From Notamacropus eugenii (Eukaryota > Chordata > Mammalia > Diprotodontia > Macropodidae): DNA of 64,000 bases. The translations under genes and the position numbers were made by a program. The stretch's first letter is position 1; each line of letters opens with the position of its first letter. The stretch covers positions 30,238,903 to 30,302,902 of the forward strand of contig NC_092878.1 of NCBI RefSeq assembly GCF_028372415.1. The letters run 5' to 3'. The notes under the pieces were generated by a model. The model saw only the letters and a list, made by a program, of their open reading frames with translations, had not been told where the DNA came from and did not search any database. Positions 10,804-24,000 of the stretch are shown one piece after another.

Positions 10804-13428
10804 CACACATACACACACCCCTCTGTTCAGTGACTATGGTGTGTGTGTGTGTGTGTGTGTGTCCATGTTGTTTATTAATGCAGGAGCACATTAAAAATAT
10901 GCGAACTGTACTGATTATACAAAATACACAGCATTTCCTCCTCCCCCTCCTCCGAAGGAATGCGTATCTCATATTAGAACTATAATTAGCCCAAACTTCG
11001 CCTGAGACAAATTTAGTTTGTGGGTGGGTGAGTGAAGTGAGGTCAGGAGAGGATTGTGGATGTGGTTATGTCCTGGGCCTCCAGAGATCTAGGAGGTAAA
11101 TCAAGCTACTGAGGGTCATCAGCAGGGGAGGGAGGAATCACACTTTATCTCCTATCAGTGCCCTGGGACAGAGTCTCATTTGGCCTCATGCTGAATACAA
11201 TTGTGCCCAATATATAGGAATTAACTAAGGTTTATTAAGTACTTACTGTAAGATATTTATTATATAACATTATTTATCAAATAATTTAGTGTATTTACAT
11301 AAAATATATTTTATATGTAAAATAAATTGATGTCGCACTTTTCTCTAAGGAGCAAAACTGCATTTATTTTAAAATACTATATAGAATATTATATTATAAA
11401 TATATACATTATTAAACAAATTAACATTGTGTTTAAAATACAATTATTCTATTTTATGTTACATAAAAAATAATATGATAATATTGAACCTTTCTCTAAG
11501 GAGCACAAGGTATTTCCAAAAATCTAGGCACAAACTTCACCGTATCCCTCTGAAGTAACTAGAGGGAAGTAGCCACCATCATTTTCAGTTTCCAGATGGA
11601 GAAGAGGCCCAGAGAGGGAAAGTGATTTGCCTGAGGTCACAAAGTGAGTCAAAAGGAAGCAGGAATAGATACATGGGATGCAGATGGGAATGTGATTCTG
11701 ACCTTCAGTGGCCTGCCTTGTTCCTATTTACCTTTACCCATGGGGGCATGCATAAGTTGCTTGGCTTTTCTCAAAGACTTCTGGCTGTTTGCAGTAGATG
11801 ATGGATGTCTGGAAAACTCCCCTGACACTGCAGAGTTCAGCCGAGAGTTCCAGCTGCATCAACACCTTTTTGATCCTGAACACGACTATCCTGGCTTGGG
11901 CAAATGGGTGAGTTCAACTTTAATTACTACCAATCATAGTTACTACTTATATAATGTTTTAAAATTTGCAGAGTACTTTCTGTACATCATCTCAGCTGAG
12001 CCTCAGAGCAAACCTGTGGAGTAGGTACTACAGTTAATATTATTCCCATTTGACAGTTGAGGAAACTAAGGTTCAGAGAGGTGAAATGATTGCCTACGGT
12101 TGTACTGCTAGTAGATATCAGAGGTAAGATTTGAAAGCAGGTCTTCCGGACTCCAAGTCCAGCACTCTCTTTACTGTCCTATCCTGTGTCTATATTTTCC
12201 AGACTCATTTATTGAAGGTGCTAAAGTAGAGCTAAATTAGAGAGGAAATTTGGGAGGGGAAGACTGTTTAGGAACAGATTTATTAAAAGCCTAGGACAGG
12301 GAAGGGCCTTGAACAATTCCTCGATGATGTCATCCTTCCTGGCAGCTTCTTGACAATTGTATAGAATTAGTAGGTAAGGGTTTAAAGTAATGTAGATGAA
12401 TATTTTGTTGACTAAGCATGGATAAACATGTTACTCTCTGGAATCTGGTTCTGGGTTATTTGTGTCATTTACCATGGTGTAATACATAGAAAATAGGAAA
12501 TAAGGTTTTTTAAGTATGGATATATTCTTAAAATTAAGTTAAATCAATAAGTATTAAGTCCATACTGTGTTTTTTTAAACTTTTTTCTTCGCACAGAAGA
12601 ATTATAGTTAATAGAAGAAACTATGAGAAAAAAACAAAGCAAAAGAGAAAAGGGTTTGCTTCACCCTGAAGTCCAGCTCCATCGTTCCTTCTCTGGATGT
12701 GGATGGAATTTTCCATCAAGAGTCCTTTGGAGACGTTTTAGGTCGTTGTGTTGCTGAGAAGGGCTAAGTCTATCAGAAACAGTCCTTGCACACTGTGGCT
12801 GTTACTGTGTATAATATTCTCCTGGTTCTGCTCACTTCACTCAGCATCAGTTCATGTAAATCTTTCCAAGTTTTTCTGAGGTCCCCCTGTTCATCATTTC
12901 TTATAGCACGGTAGTATTCCATTGCATTCATATACCACAATTTGTTCAGCCATTCCCCAATTGATGGGCATTCCCTCGATTTCCAGTTCTTGGCCACCAC
13001 AAAAAGAGCTGCTATAAATATTTTTGTACATGTGGGCATGATGTGTTTTTGAAACAGACATTTTGTTATATAACTTTCATCTAATATGGATGGCTTCCTT
13101 TTGAGGGAGTGAGTTTCTTGTCACTGCAGGTGTTAGAGGATTTTTTCCTGGAGTTTGTTCCCACATCACTGGGTCTGGAGGGCAGGGATCCAGCTCTCAG
13201 ACTCTAGTCTGGATGTATTCCCATCCAGAAGCTTGTTGTCATGTGTGGAGACACAGCTTACTCTGCCCTATGACACTTGAACCATTGGGAAAAAAACTGA
13301 CAGTGTCTTAGCCCTCCATTACTAGGAGGTGGGAAGACTGCTCCTGATACCAGAATTGTTGGTTCAGCATCTGCTCCTCCCTATCTCAGTACTCAGGAGG
13401 ATCAACAGGCATTATGCGAGATATATAA

Positions 13429-13460
<32 letters not shown>

Positions 13461-16400
13461 CCCTTCTACCTTTACCTCCTCCTCCATGGTATTATCATAG
13501 AATCTCAGAGTTGGAAGGGATCTCGGAAATCATCTAGTACAAGCCACAGCTGAAGGTAAATTCCTGGTACAACATACCCAAGAAGTGGTCTCACAGCTTT
13601 TGCCTGAAAACCACTAATAATGGAAAACTCATTACTTCCTTAGGCAGTCCATTCCACTTTTTGATGGTGCTAACTAACAAGCTTCTTCCCCCGATACATG
13701 AAGGCCAAATTTGTCTCCTTGCAATTTGTACTCATTGCTTATAGTTCTATCCCCTTTCAGGGCGGGGAGAGGTTTAGCAAAACAAGCAATTATAATAAAT
13801 AGCTAACACTTCTATAGCACGTTAAGGGTAAAGAACATCTGAGGAATGAAGGATTGGAATTCATCCTTCCCAATTCCAAGTCCAGTGTTCTCTCCACTGT
13901 GGCACTTAGTGGTCTAATCCTTCTTCCACATGACAACTCTTTGGATACTTGAAGTCAATGATCATATTTATCTTCCATTTTCTCTTCCCCAGGTTAAACA
14001 TCCCTAGTTCTTCCAACCAATCTTCATGTGACATGAGCTCAAGACTCTTCACCATCCTGGTTATCTTCCTGTGGATATTTTCCCACATATCAAAGTGCTT
14101 CCTAAAATATGACTCCCAGAAGGGAACACAATACTCCAGATGTGGCCAGACAGAGTGGAATATAGTAATATTACTTCCCTCATCCTTGTCATTATTCTTC
14201 TCTTAATGCAGGCTAGGATTGCCTTAGCTTTCTTGCCTGCTATATCTCATTTTTGACTCATTGAACTTTTGGTCCATTAAACTACCTAGATCATTTGCAG
14301 ATGACACTCTCCTCTATCTTACATTTTAGAAGTTGATTTTATGAACCCAATTGCAAGGCTTTATATTTACCTATATTATATTTAATGTTATTACATTTGC
14401 CATTCTCTCTATTAGAGACTAGGTGGACCCTATCTGCCATCATTGTAGGACTCTGGAGAGTGATTGCATCTACTCCTCTTGGTTGCTTCAATTATCAGCC
14501 TTATGCTGATGGTTTCTTAATGAAATTTATGTATCTAACCCTAATGCCTAAATTCCACTCTGACCCTGATAGCTGCCTGCTTGATGTCACCTAGCTTTCC
14601 TAATGGCATCTCAAACTCGGGATTTCCAAAACAGAATTGATCATTTTGATCCTTGTTCTTGACCTGTTTCCAAACTTCTCTGTTTCTGTTGAGGACATTG
14701 TCATTCCCCAAGTCACCCAGGTGTCATCTTAGACTTATTCTTGTCTTTCACCAATCTTATCAGTCACCAAACTTGTCAATATTCCCTCTACATCATCTCT
14801 CATATCCTTCTCCTTCTCTTTACTCAAATAGCCACTACCTTAGTTCAGACCCTTAGCATCTCTTAGCTGGACTATTATATTAGCATCCTAACTGGTCCTA
14901 ACATTGATTTCATCCTCACCTCTCTTCAATTCATTCTTCACACAGCGGGAAAAACAATTTTCTGCAGACACAGGTACACCTTTCCCTCAACGCCAATTCT
15001 GCTCCAAAATCCTTGGTGACACTGCATTGACTATAAGATGAATTATAAACTCCTCATCCTAGCATTTAAAGCCCTTTAAAATCTTGAGTCAACCTACCTT
15101 TCCTGAATTATTTCATATCACCTACTTTTGTTACAACTTAGGCAGCTAGATGGTGCAGTGGATAAAGTGCTAGAGCTGGAGTATGGAAGACCTGAATTCA
15201 AATGTGATCTTGCACATTTATTAGCTATGTGACTCTGAACAAGCCACTTAACTTCTGCCAGCCTCAGTTTCCTCAGCTGTAAAATGGATTTAACAATAGC
15301 ACCTACCTCCCAGGATTCTTGTAAGCTCAAATGAGCTGTTTATAAAGTACCTAGCACAGTGCCTGGCACATATTAGATGTTTAATAAATGCATTTTTCAT
15401 TCTCTCCTTCCTTAATTGTCCTACTGTTCCCCTCAGTCAGCATTCCATGAGGACTTGTGTTCAAAACTGAACTCTGCTACTTACTACCTGTGTGACTTTG
15501 GGTGAGTCATTTAACTTTGAACTTCAATTTCCTCATCTGTAAAAGGAGGGAGTTGGACTAAATGGCCTCTTAAATTCTCTTCTAGCTCTAAATCCATGGA
15601 TTTTATGGTCCAATGCCTTGTGATTCCCAAGTCCAGAGCTCTTTCTACTATACTACAATGCTTCTTTAGCTTGGATGTGAGCTGTGTCTTGAGTATAGGT
15701 AGGATTTGGAAAAAAGTGGTAGGAGAGAATTCAGAAAGGAAAGAGTATAATCAGGGTAATTAGCTTAATTAAAATGGAGCATTTATATTTGGGAGAGGTG
15801 GGAAATAAATTTGGATTGGTAGGTCGGGATTAAATTATGGAAGATCTTTAAAAAGCATCATAGAAATATCTATTTGGAACTGTAATACATCTTAAAGTCA
15901 TCTAGTCTGGATCCCCTAATTTTTCAGATGAGGAAACTGCAGCCCAGAGATGTGAAGTGACTTGCCTAAGGTTACCCACTTAACAAATGACAGAGGTGGA
16001 ATTTGAAACCAGGGGTTCTGACTCCAAATCCAGTATTCTAGGAATTTAGACTTGATGTGAAAGAAAAACAAAGAAACATTGTAGGCTCTTGAAGAAGAGA
16101 CTGATATAATACAAGTGCTCTTTATTAAGATCAGTCTGGCAGCTAATGTCAGCTAGGAGGCAATTTTAAAATCATAGACAAACCACAGAATCTCAGTTGG
16201 AAGAGACCTCATAAATCATTGACTATGACACATTTAGTCTTGTGTCCAAGAACCTACTCTATAGCACTCCCAAGATGCGAATTTCAAAGCTTCACTTGAA
16301 GATGTCTCTTGACCAAGAACATACAATCTTCCAAGGACATTTCTTCTATTTGTGGACAGCTCTTTTATATGCAGTCAAAATCTGTCTCGATAATTCTAAA

Positions 16401-17966
16401 CTTTGCTACCTAAGTTCAAGCAGAAAAAGTTTATTTCCTTTTTTTATGATAGTCCAAGTTCTTGAAGACAGTGATTATGTCTTTCTTGGTGTGTCAATTG
16501 ATACAAGAATTTTTTTTGTAATTAAAAAATTTTTTTGCGATATTTTACTATAATTTCTCCTATCTGCGCATATGCTCAAAGAACTCACAATCTAATGGGA
16601 AGCTCCACCGTCAGTGTGAGGCAGAACCTGTTTTACACATCTGAATATTGAAGCTCAAAGGTGAAATGATCATCTCCCCAATCTGCTATGGTAGTGGTGG
16701 TCCTACGCCATCTTTAATCCTTCCCTTTCTTCCAGGATAGCTTCAGAAAAGCCCTATGCCATCACAGGTATACAATGAGCAGGGTCTAAGGTGATGGCAA
16801 TGGAAATAGAAATAAGGGGAGGAAAGGAAAGACATTGACAAAGGAATTAACAAGACAGAAAATGGAAAAGAAAATTGAATAAAGGAGATGGAGGGTGGGG
16901 AAGAAGAATTGGTAGCTTAAGAAAAAAATAGGTCTTCACTTGGCACTGGGGAGTATATAAGGGAGATATGAGAGGGATAAAAAAAGATTACTTAGCAGAA
17001 CCAAGGGCTGGATCAAAGTGGAAGTCGTTTCTTTACTCTTTAAAGGTTTGGTTTCACTTAGTTTTACATTTTCTGTGTGGTCCAGGAATAGGAGTAGAAA
17101 AGAACAGAGGCTGGGGATGGAAAAGATTAGGCAATGGCCCATTGAGTTTGGAGGAAGGAGTCCAAGTGCTTTAGAGGGCAATACTGAAGTAGTTGACCTT
17201 GGGAAGTTGAGAGCGAATCTAGAACAGTTAGAAGGGAACCAATGATCTGGGTGGGAGCAGGAAGTACTAAGTCAAGGCAGAGAATAAGTTTAGTGGGTGT
17301 AGGGAAGTAGGAGAGATGGAAGACATCATCTTTCCTTCTTTCTAGATTTGGCTCATCTTTTTCAGAAAGCCTTTCTAGATTATCTTCAGTCATTCTAATA
17401 ACCACCCAGCCTGTAGTTCACATCCTTGAATAATTAGCACATATGTGTAGTATATCTGTTTCTGTCACTTGTTTTCTATGTATGTATCAGAGCCAAAGAC
17501 TAGAACTTGGATTCCCTATAAGAGGGAAGAACTGTTAGTAAATCCACTACTTTAGGTCATGTTTAGAAGTTTCTTATCAACTGTGATCATTTGTTTAAAC
17601 TTAGCTTTCCTTAGTTTATTGCCTTATTAGTAACTGGTAGGTACTAAGAGTTAATTTGCTTGAAATTCACAAGTATGTGTGATGTTTTTTTTAGTAGGGT
17701 CCCACCATCTCCAGTCAGTATTTTCACAGATTTAGAGTTCTCAAGAAAGCATAATTTCTTGTTTCTTGTGCAGTCCTACTAAGGACAATGATATAAATGT
17801 ATATTACATATACATACACACATACACACACACACACACGTATATATACACAATACACACTACACATACATTAATTGACTTGCTTATGTCTCAGAGGTAT
17901 GATTGAAACCTACATATCTACATATTCTCATTATCTCTCTCTCTCTGTCTCTTTCTCTCTCTCTTT

Positions 17967-18019
<53 letters not shown>

Positions 18020-21000
18020 ATTAACATATCAATCAATCAGTGAGCTCGGCAACTCTCTCAGACAGCTGTGTTAGAGATGAGTTAAATCAGTGGAAGGAGT
18101 TTCCACACTGATACTTCTTCATACCAACTGAAATCATAAGTCCAATATGTACATTGTGATTATTTCTATAATAACTTACTATTTTTAGTTCTTTATTAAA
18201 GATTATTATTTATATAGTTGTTTAGAATGTGCAAAACACTGCATATATTATGTCATTTGAGTCACATGACAACCCTCTGAAAGTATGGCAGGCATTAAAA
18301 CAGATTAGGAGACCAAATTTCAGAGAAATTAAGTGCTTTGCCAATAGTCAATGCCCAATCAGTAAGTGTAAAATCAGGACTGGAACTTAGGTCCTTGCTT
18401 GCTTTTAAGTCCACTACTCTCCACTGAATCTCTAAGTTAAACATGAATGTCTGTCTTGTCCCTTCCATTAGATTAAAGGCACAGACTATTCATTCTCCTT
18501 TGTAGTTTTCCACAGTGTTCAATATATAGTAGGCATCCAATAAATATTGACCAAAGAACTTTAAAACCTGAATGCATTCCTATGTCTTTTCATTACTTGT
18601 GCTTCACTAATATCTCCTGGGAGGTGGTCATGCCTACAAGAGGGAAGAGTTGTTTTGCAAGAAATGAACACCCAATACACTCTGATGCTAAGTAACTTAC
18701 ACCTGAACTCAATGACTGGTCCCTGCAAATTTCACTCTTCTTCCCCTCTGTATCCTTGAACTTCAATGTTACTCTCTCAGGAAAAAAGTTTCTGACCTAG
18801 GAAGACAAGTGTTTCCCCTTTCTAAGCATGCATCAGTATTCTTGATCAGCACCTTGGATGACTCTAGAACATTTTCAGTAAACAAAGCAAACTCAACTGG
18901 GTGAACACAATAGATGAGTTGGATAGGGACAGTCTCCTTTGTGTGGTGCTGCAAACATAAGTTACCAATAAAGTCACTGCACTGTCTTTGGTTTAACTTC
19001 TCCAAATGGCCATTACTCCCTTACCTACAGCTATGTTTAGTTATTTCTGAGTTCATGGAATGGCTGGGTGACTTCCCCCCAAACCTAGTCTCTCAACCCC
19101 TAGTCTCTCAATTTATACAGTCAGTATTTAAAACTACCAGGATTTAGTTGCTCCCAACCTAAGACTTTCGTGCCATTGTACCTAACTCTTGGTAATGGAC
19201 ATACCCTTGCCATGACCCTGTCTGCACTTGGTTTCTCCACACTGTGTACAATTCCATTTGATAAATCTAGCAGATCATTAATCCTGGGAAAGTAGCTCTT
19301 TGCAAGGTGGTACCAAGCTTGAGATTGAATCACTCATCCCTCAGTTGATCATGTTTGATCAAGTCAAGACCGAATGATCATTTGTGATGATGTCGAAGGT
19401 TTAACATTTCAGTTTAGAATTTAACTAAATGCCTTTTGACAGCAGTGCTCTGAACTGTTAGAGGAAGGTGTTCCTAAGGAAAATCTTCCAGAACTAGAAG
19501 GCTCACTTACTGAAAAATACATTATAAGGCAGCTAAGAGAGTGACTGCAAGACACCATGATGTCCTGTGGTATTTGCTCTCAGTGGAAATAAACTTACTG
19601 CCTTTTGCCTGTTCCAGCATCCCATAATTACATGGCTGATGGAGATTCCCTCTCGTAGAGGGGTTTGAAATCTGAGAATCCCTGAATTTTAAAAATAGTT
19701 TGGATAACTGTGTTTCAGTATAATCACTTTCCTTTTTTAACCCTATGTGTCTCTTGCATTTAAGACATTCTTCTGAGAAAGTTTCACCAGAATGACAAAG
19801 GAATCCATGACATAAACAAATTAAGAACTTGGTTTAGAACCCCTGCTCTAGTTAAGTATCCCCTAAAGTGGGTTCTTTGTCATCTGTGCACATTCACCTC
19901 TGCTGAAGCACACTAGATGTCTAAGCTCTTCAGTGATGGATAGGAAGCCTCTGTTAGAGTCTGGAACCTGCCACCTCCATTGAAAGCAGCCTGGCTTAAC
20001 CTGAGGGACTTTGGCTCCTGGAGAGGTGGATTGTTTATTAGCTTTCATTTTCTCTTGTCTGTCTGTTCAATCTATCTCTGACCGTTCCATTGCCTACAAA
20101 ACACTCAAAGTAAGGGTTGCCTAGGTCCACCTTAGTTTCTCTTGAAGCTTAGAATGGAAGCAGAGCCTGAACATATCCTGATGACCTGGGATGAATGAGA
20201 GAGTGATATTTGGGAAAGAACTAACAGGCAAAGTGAATTATAGAAGATCAGAATGGTAGGACCATAGCTGTTGAGTTTGGAGGGACATCAGAGGTTATCT
20301 GATCCTACTCCCTTACCTTACAGATAAGAAAACCAAGGTTAAATGACTTGCCCAAGGTCACAAGTGTCAAAGCAGGGACTGTCGTTTTTGGTAATAAAAA
20401 TTTCATGGAACAAGGTAGTTTCAGGAAATGCTGCTGAAGAGAAAAACCAAAATATGTTTTACTTTATCATATTCTATGATATTAGAGTTTAGTTAAGCCC
20501 TATTCCACTCCATCCAATCCCTTTCTGTTCTAATAAATCTTTTCCTGCTCCATTTCATTTCATTCCATTCCTTCCATCCCATTCCATTTATTCAGCAAAT
20601 TTGATTGGTACCCCATCTTGCTGTATCAGCTATCAAGTTGGTTCCACACCCACTCATGATCAATGAATTTAATATTGTGCCACAGACCAAACAAGTCCCA
20701 CTCTGCTTTGAGTAATGAGGAATAAAAATGCTCATGTTGAGGTGGCATTCTGCCTGGTGGTGTTAACACTAGTGCCACTCTGGGAATTGGGAATAACATA
20801 CATCCATGGAAAAGATAACCTTCAGGCAGCAAAAGTAAAGACCCAGAGTGTGATAGACTTTTTCCTAGATGGAACAACCTACATGTCTGCCTTTTCTCTC
20901 TTCAAGTATTAAATTGAGCTGTTCCCCAAGAAAGCCGACAAGTGTGATTGCAGCCAGAAACGTCCCTCTTTGGCAGATGGAGGGGCTCTTTGACTTTCCT

Positions 21001-24000
21001 TCCCTGGCACAGCCTTCATGCATAGTTGAGGTTGGGCAAGAGATATGGATTGTGAATCAGGGAGATTTTAATGAACATGAAAAATACAAAGCTCATTCTT
21101 GGCACTTGTCATTTTTGTCTCCACATCTATGATTTTCTAAAAAAAAATTGTTGTACTCAAACAACTCAAAAGGAATAAGTTGGTACTTCATCAAAACTTT
21201 ATGCTGCACTTCCTTTATCACAGTTAAGGAAGCTTATTTAGAGTAAGATCAATCACCTCATTTATACTTGATTTTCCCTTCATTAAAAAACCAAACTAAC
21301 CCAAACAACAACCAGCACAAACACCCCCATTCTCCTTCTCCCGTCCCACTCACAGGTTAAGTTTTCTGTCTTCTATAATCATAATCGAGAGAAAAATCTG
21401 TTGAGCATGTGTCCTATATTCTTGAGCTTAGTTGACTCCACTGTGTGTTTGAAATATAGCAGTATGTGGAAACACTTATACAAACTGTGGTAACAGAGCT
21501 TTTTTCCTCTCAACATAGCTTTCCTTTCTGCCAAGAAGTTTTTTTTTGGCAGTTTTTAAAAGGTTCACTCTATTAAAAATGTTATGGACCAAATGGTTTT
21601 CTTAACATCTTTACTGGGGGCACTAACTTAAAACTACAGATGGATTGGTTGCAGAAGCCATGATGTTGAATTTATTTACTTGGAGAATTGTTACAAATAA
21701 TCAAACACTACACCCCTGGAGCATTTAGTTTATGCAGTTTGTTAAAAGGGAGTGAGATACCATTCTCCTCCTCTCCCCCTCCTTGCCCCCTCGATGGCTG
21801 GTTTCTACCATAGCCATTTCATGGGGCGGTACTAGATCTGTGCTAGATTGGTTTCTAGTGCTTGTATTTTAAAATGTATTTTCCTCTTTATGTGATTGTT
21901 GATGACACTAGTGGGCCCCTGGGCACTCCAAAGGACTTTATTAAAAGCTGAAAAACCACTAACTTTTCTCTTGTGGTTTATCTTTCTGACACGACATTCT
22001 TTTCATCTAGTTCTGTTTCCAAAATATGTGTATGCAAATGTCCACAGGAAACACAGAGTATTGCTTTTAAAATAGACATTCACCAAATTTGATCCATACT
22101 GCTACATTTGTTTCTTCTCTCCTCCCTTCCCCCTCTCTAGAACAAGAAGCTTCTTTTCGAAAAGATGAAAGGTGGACAGAGACAGAGAAGGAGGGTAACT
22201 TACAGTCTTGACTATTTTTCTATGTTATGTTATCTGAAGAGGGTTGTTGACAAATGCTGAGACCTCAGGTTGTTCTGAAGCAACTTTAGAGTCTCATCAT
22301 AAGCATTTATGAAAAATTAGGAGAGTGGTCCAGCATAAAGAGGGACCTTGCTTTGAAACTACATCCCCAGCTCTCTGATAGGCTGCTGAGACTTTGGACT
22401 ACAGTATTAAAAACTCATAGCTACTATAGTTTCAATTCTTTGAAAACTCATTAAGTGCTTACTCTGTTCCTAATTTTGTGCTAGGTACTGTGGGAGATCC
22501 CAGAGAAGCCACTAAAATGAGCTCTGCCCACAAACCTTTGATAGGGCCCAACTATTTGTTTTTCTGTCTGTCTCCATGTACTAAGCTTGCATGCAGCCTG
22601 GTTGAGGAGACAGCTTACATATATGAAACACTTACTAAGTGATACAATAAAGTCAAGGGCTAAATTCCATGGTTCAAACAATAATTTATAGAAGCATTTT
22701 GTTAGAGAAGCTAAATTCAGCCATTTCCTCATACAGTTTGCCTAGACATATTCTTGTCCTTTTCCTGGCCAGATTATGCCAAATTTTCTAACTTAGCTAT
22801 GTTCGTTTGCCACATGTCACATGTATCTGTTTGGAGATTTCAACACTATCTCCTCACCCTAGTCATCCAACACGGACTCAACTGTTTACGGTGTTCTTTG
22901 ACTATTACGACATTTTCTTGAAGGGAACTGAATGGACTTGAGCTTTTAATGAATTGTTTTTAAGCACTGACGCTCACAAGTTGAACATATGAAGCCTTGC
23001 TATCCCACCAACACTCCACCCTTAGAGTTTACAGTTTTATCTCTTACTCCTTCCAATCTGATGAAAATATGGCTGTTACCAAGTCAACACCTATTTTGTG
23101 TTGAATTTTAAAAAAAAACAAACCAAGGACAACAGCACAAGCTTTTCACATGAAGACTGTTAACACAGAAAAAACAAAAACAAATAGTTTGGCCCTATCA
23201 GAGATTAGGGAATTAGACGATAATAGTTGCAAATTGTTCTGAATAATATTCTCCAATCTATTTCCTTACTGCTGATGAGTTTTCCTTTTTCTGGCCTTAG
23301 AGTTATATAGGCTGTCCAGAAACATCATTTATCCCTATAGCTCCATGTCACAAAGCTCCAAGCTTCTGCCTCAGTCTGAGAAAGAACAGATATACCCAAA
23401 GCAGGATTTATAAGAGAGACTCATAAGGTATCGAAAGGATAGAAAAATACCTTATTTGGCAGAGTTAAATTACCCGGTTTAGGAGTCTTTGCCACTTGAG
23501 AATTGCCATTTGCAATCATATAGTTGGAGGAGGAAAAGGGCCTGAGGGAGTAGTGACCGTGGAGGAACATGCAGAGTTCTAGGTCCCTACATCCTTATAA
23601 GTATGCTAGTAAATGGCCATTATATGGAGATTGACCAAGAAGTAGCCCATGATTTCCATTTCCTCTATTCTTCAAGGTGCATAAATAACATCTGCAGTAA
23701 ATTCAGCAAAGAGCCTTAGTTTTTGTCCACTCCCTATTCCACCATCCCTCTGTCCTTCCTTAGGGAATGTCAGTGGGTAACTACTTAGGTCTTATCCTTA
23801 GGGAACCTAGATACCAAAATTTTGGAACTTTGGCCAGGCTTTATATTTTAGCCTCAACTTCCTTCACATGGAAAAGGCCTAGAATTTATGTCCAGGAATG
23901 TCAATGTGACCCAGTGGTATCAAGTACTGTCTGTTCTCCTGGAGCATACAAAGATCATGTCCTCAAGCCAGAAGTATTGGGTCTCAATCCTCTTGAGTAA

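Noticed and set aside
10745-10972. 75-residue minus frame with Cys/Val and His/Thr runs
   Set aside because: It is the translation of the CA/GT microsatellite.
11644-12024. 126-residue open frame around the SCG5 exon
   Set aside because: Only 11795-11907 is exon; the rest is intron and SINE read through by chance, as the canonical AG and GT borders show.
13430-13461. Regular tandem repeats as a CRISPR-like array
   Set aside because: The repeats are 4-bp microsatellite units with no spacers, in a vertebrate genome.
18914-19060. Possible LTR-like text (CAATAAAGTCACTGCACTG)
   Set aside because: One AATAAA in mixed sequence is not enough; no paired repeat or flanking duplication is visible.
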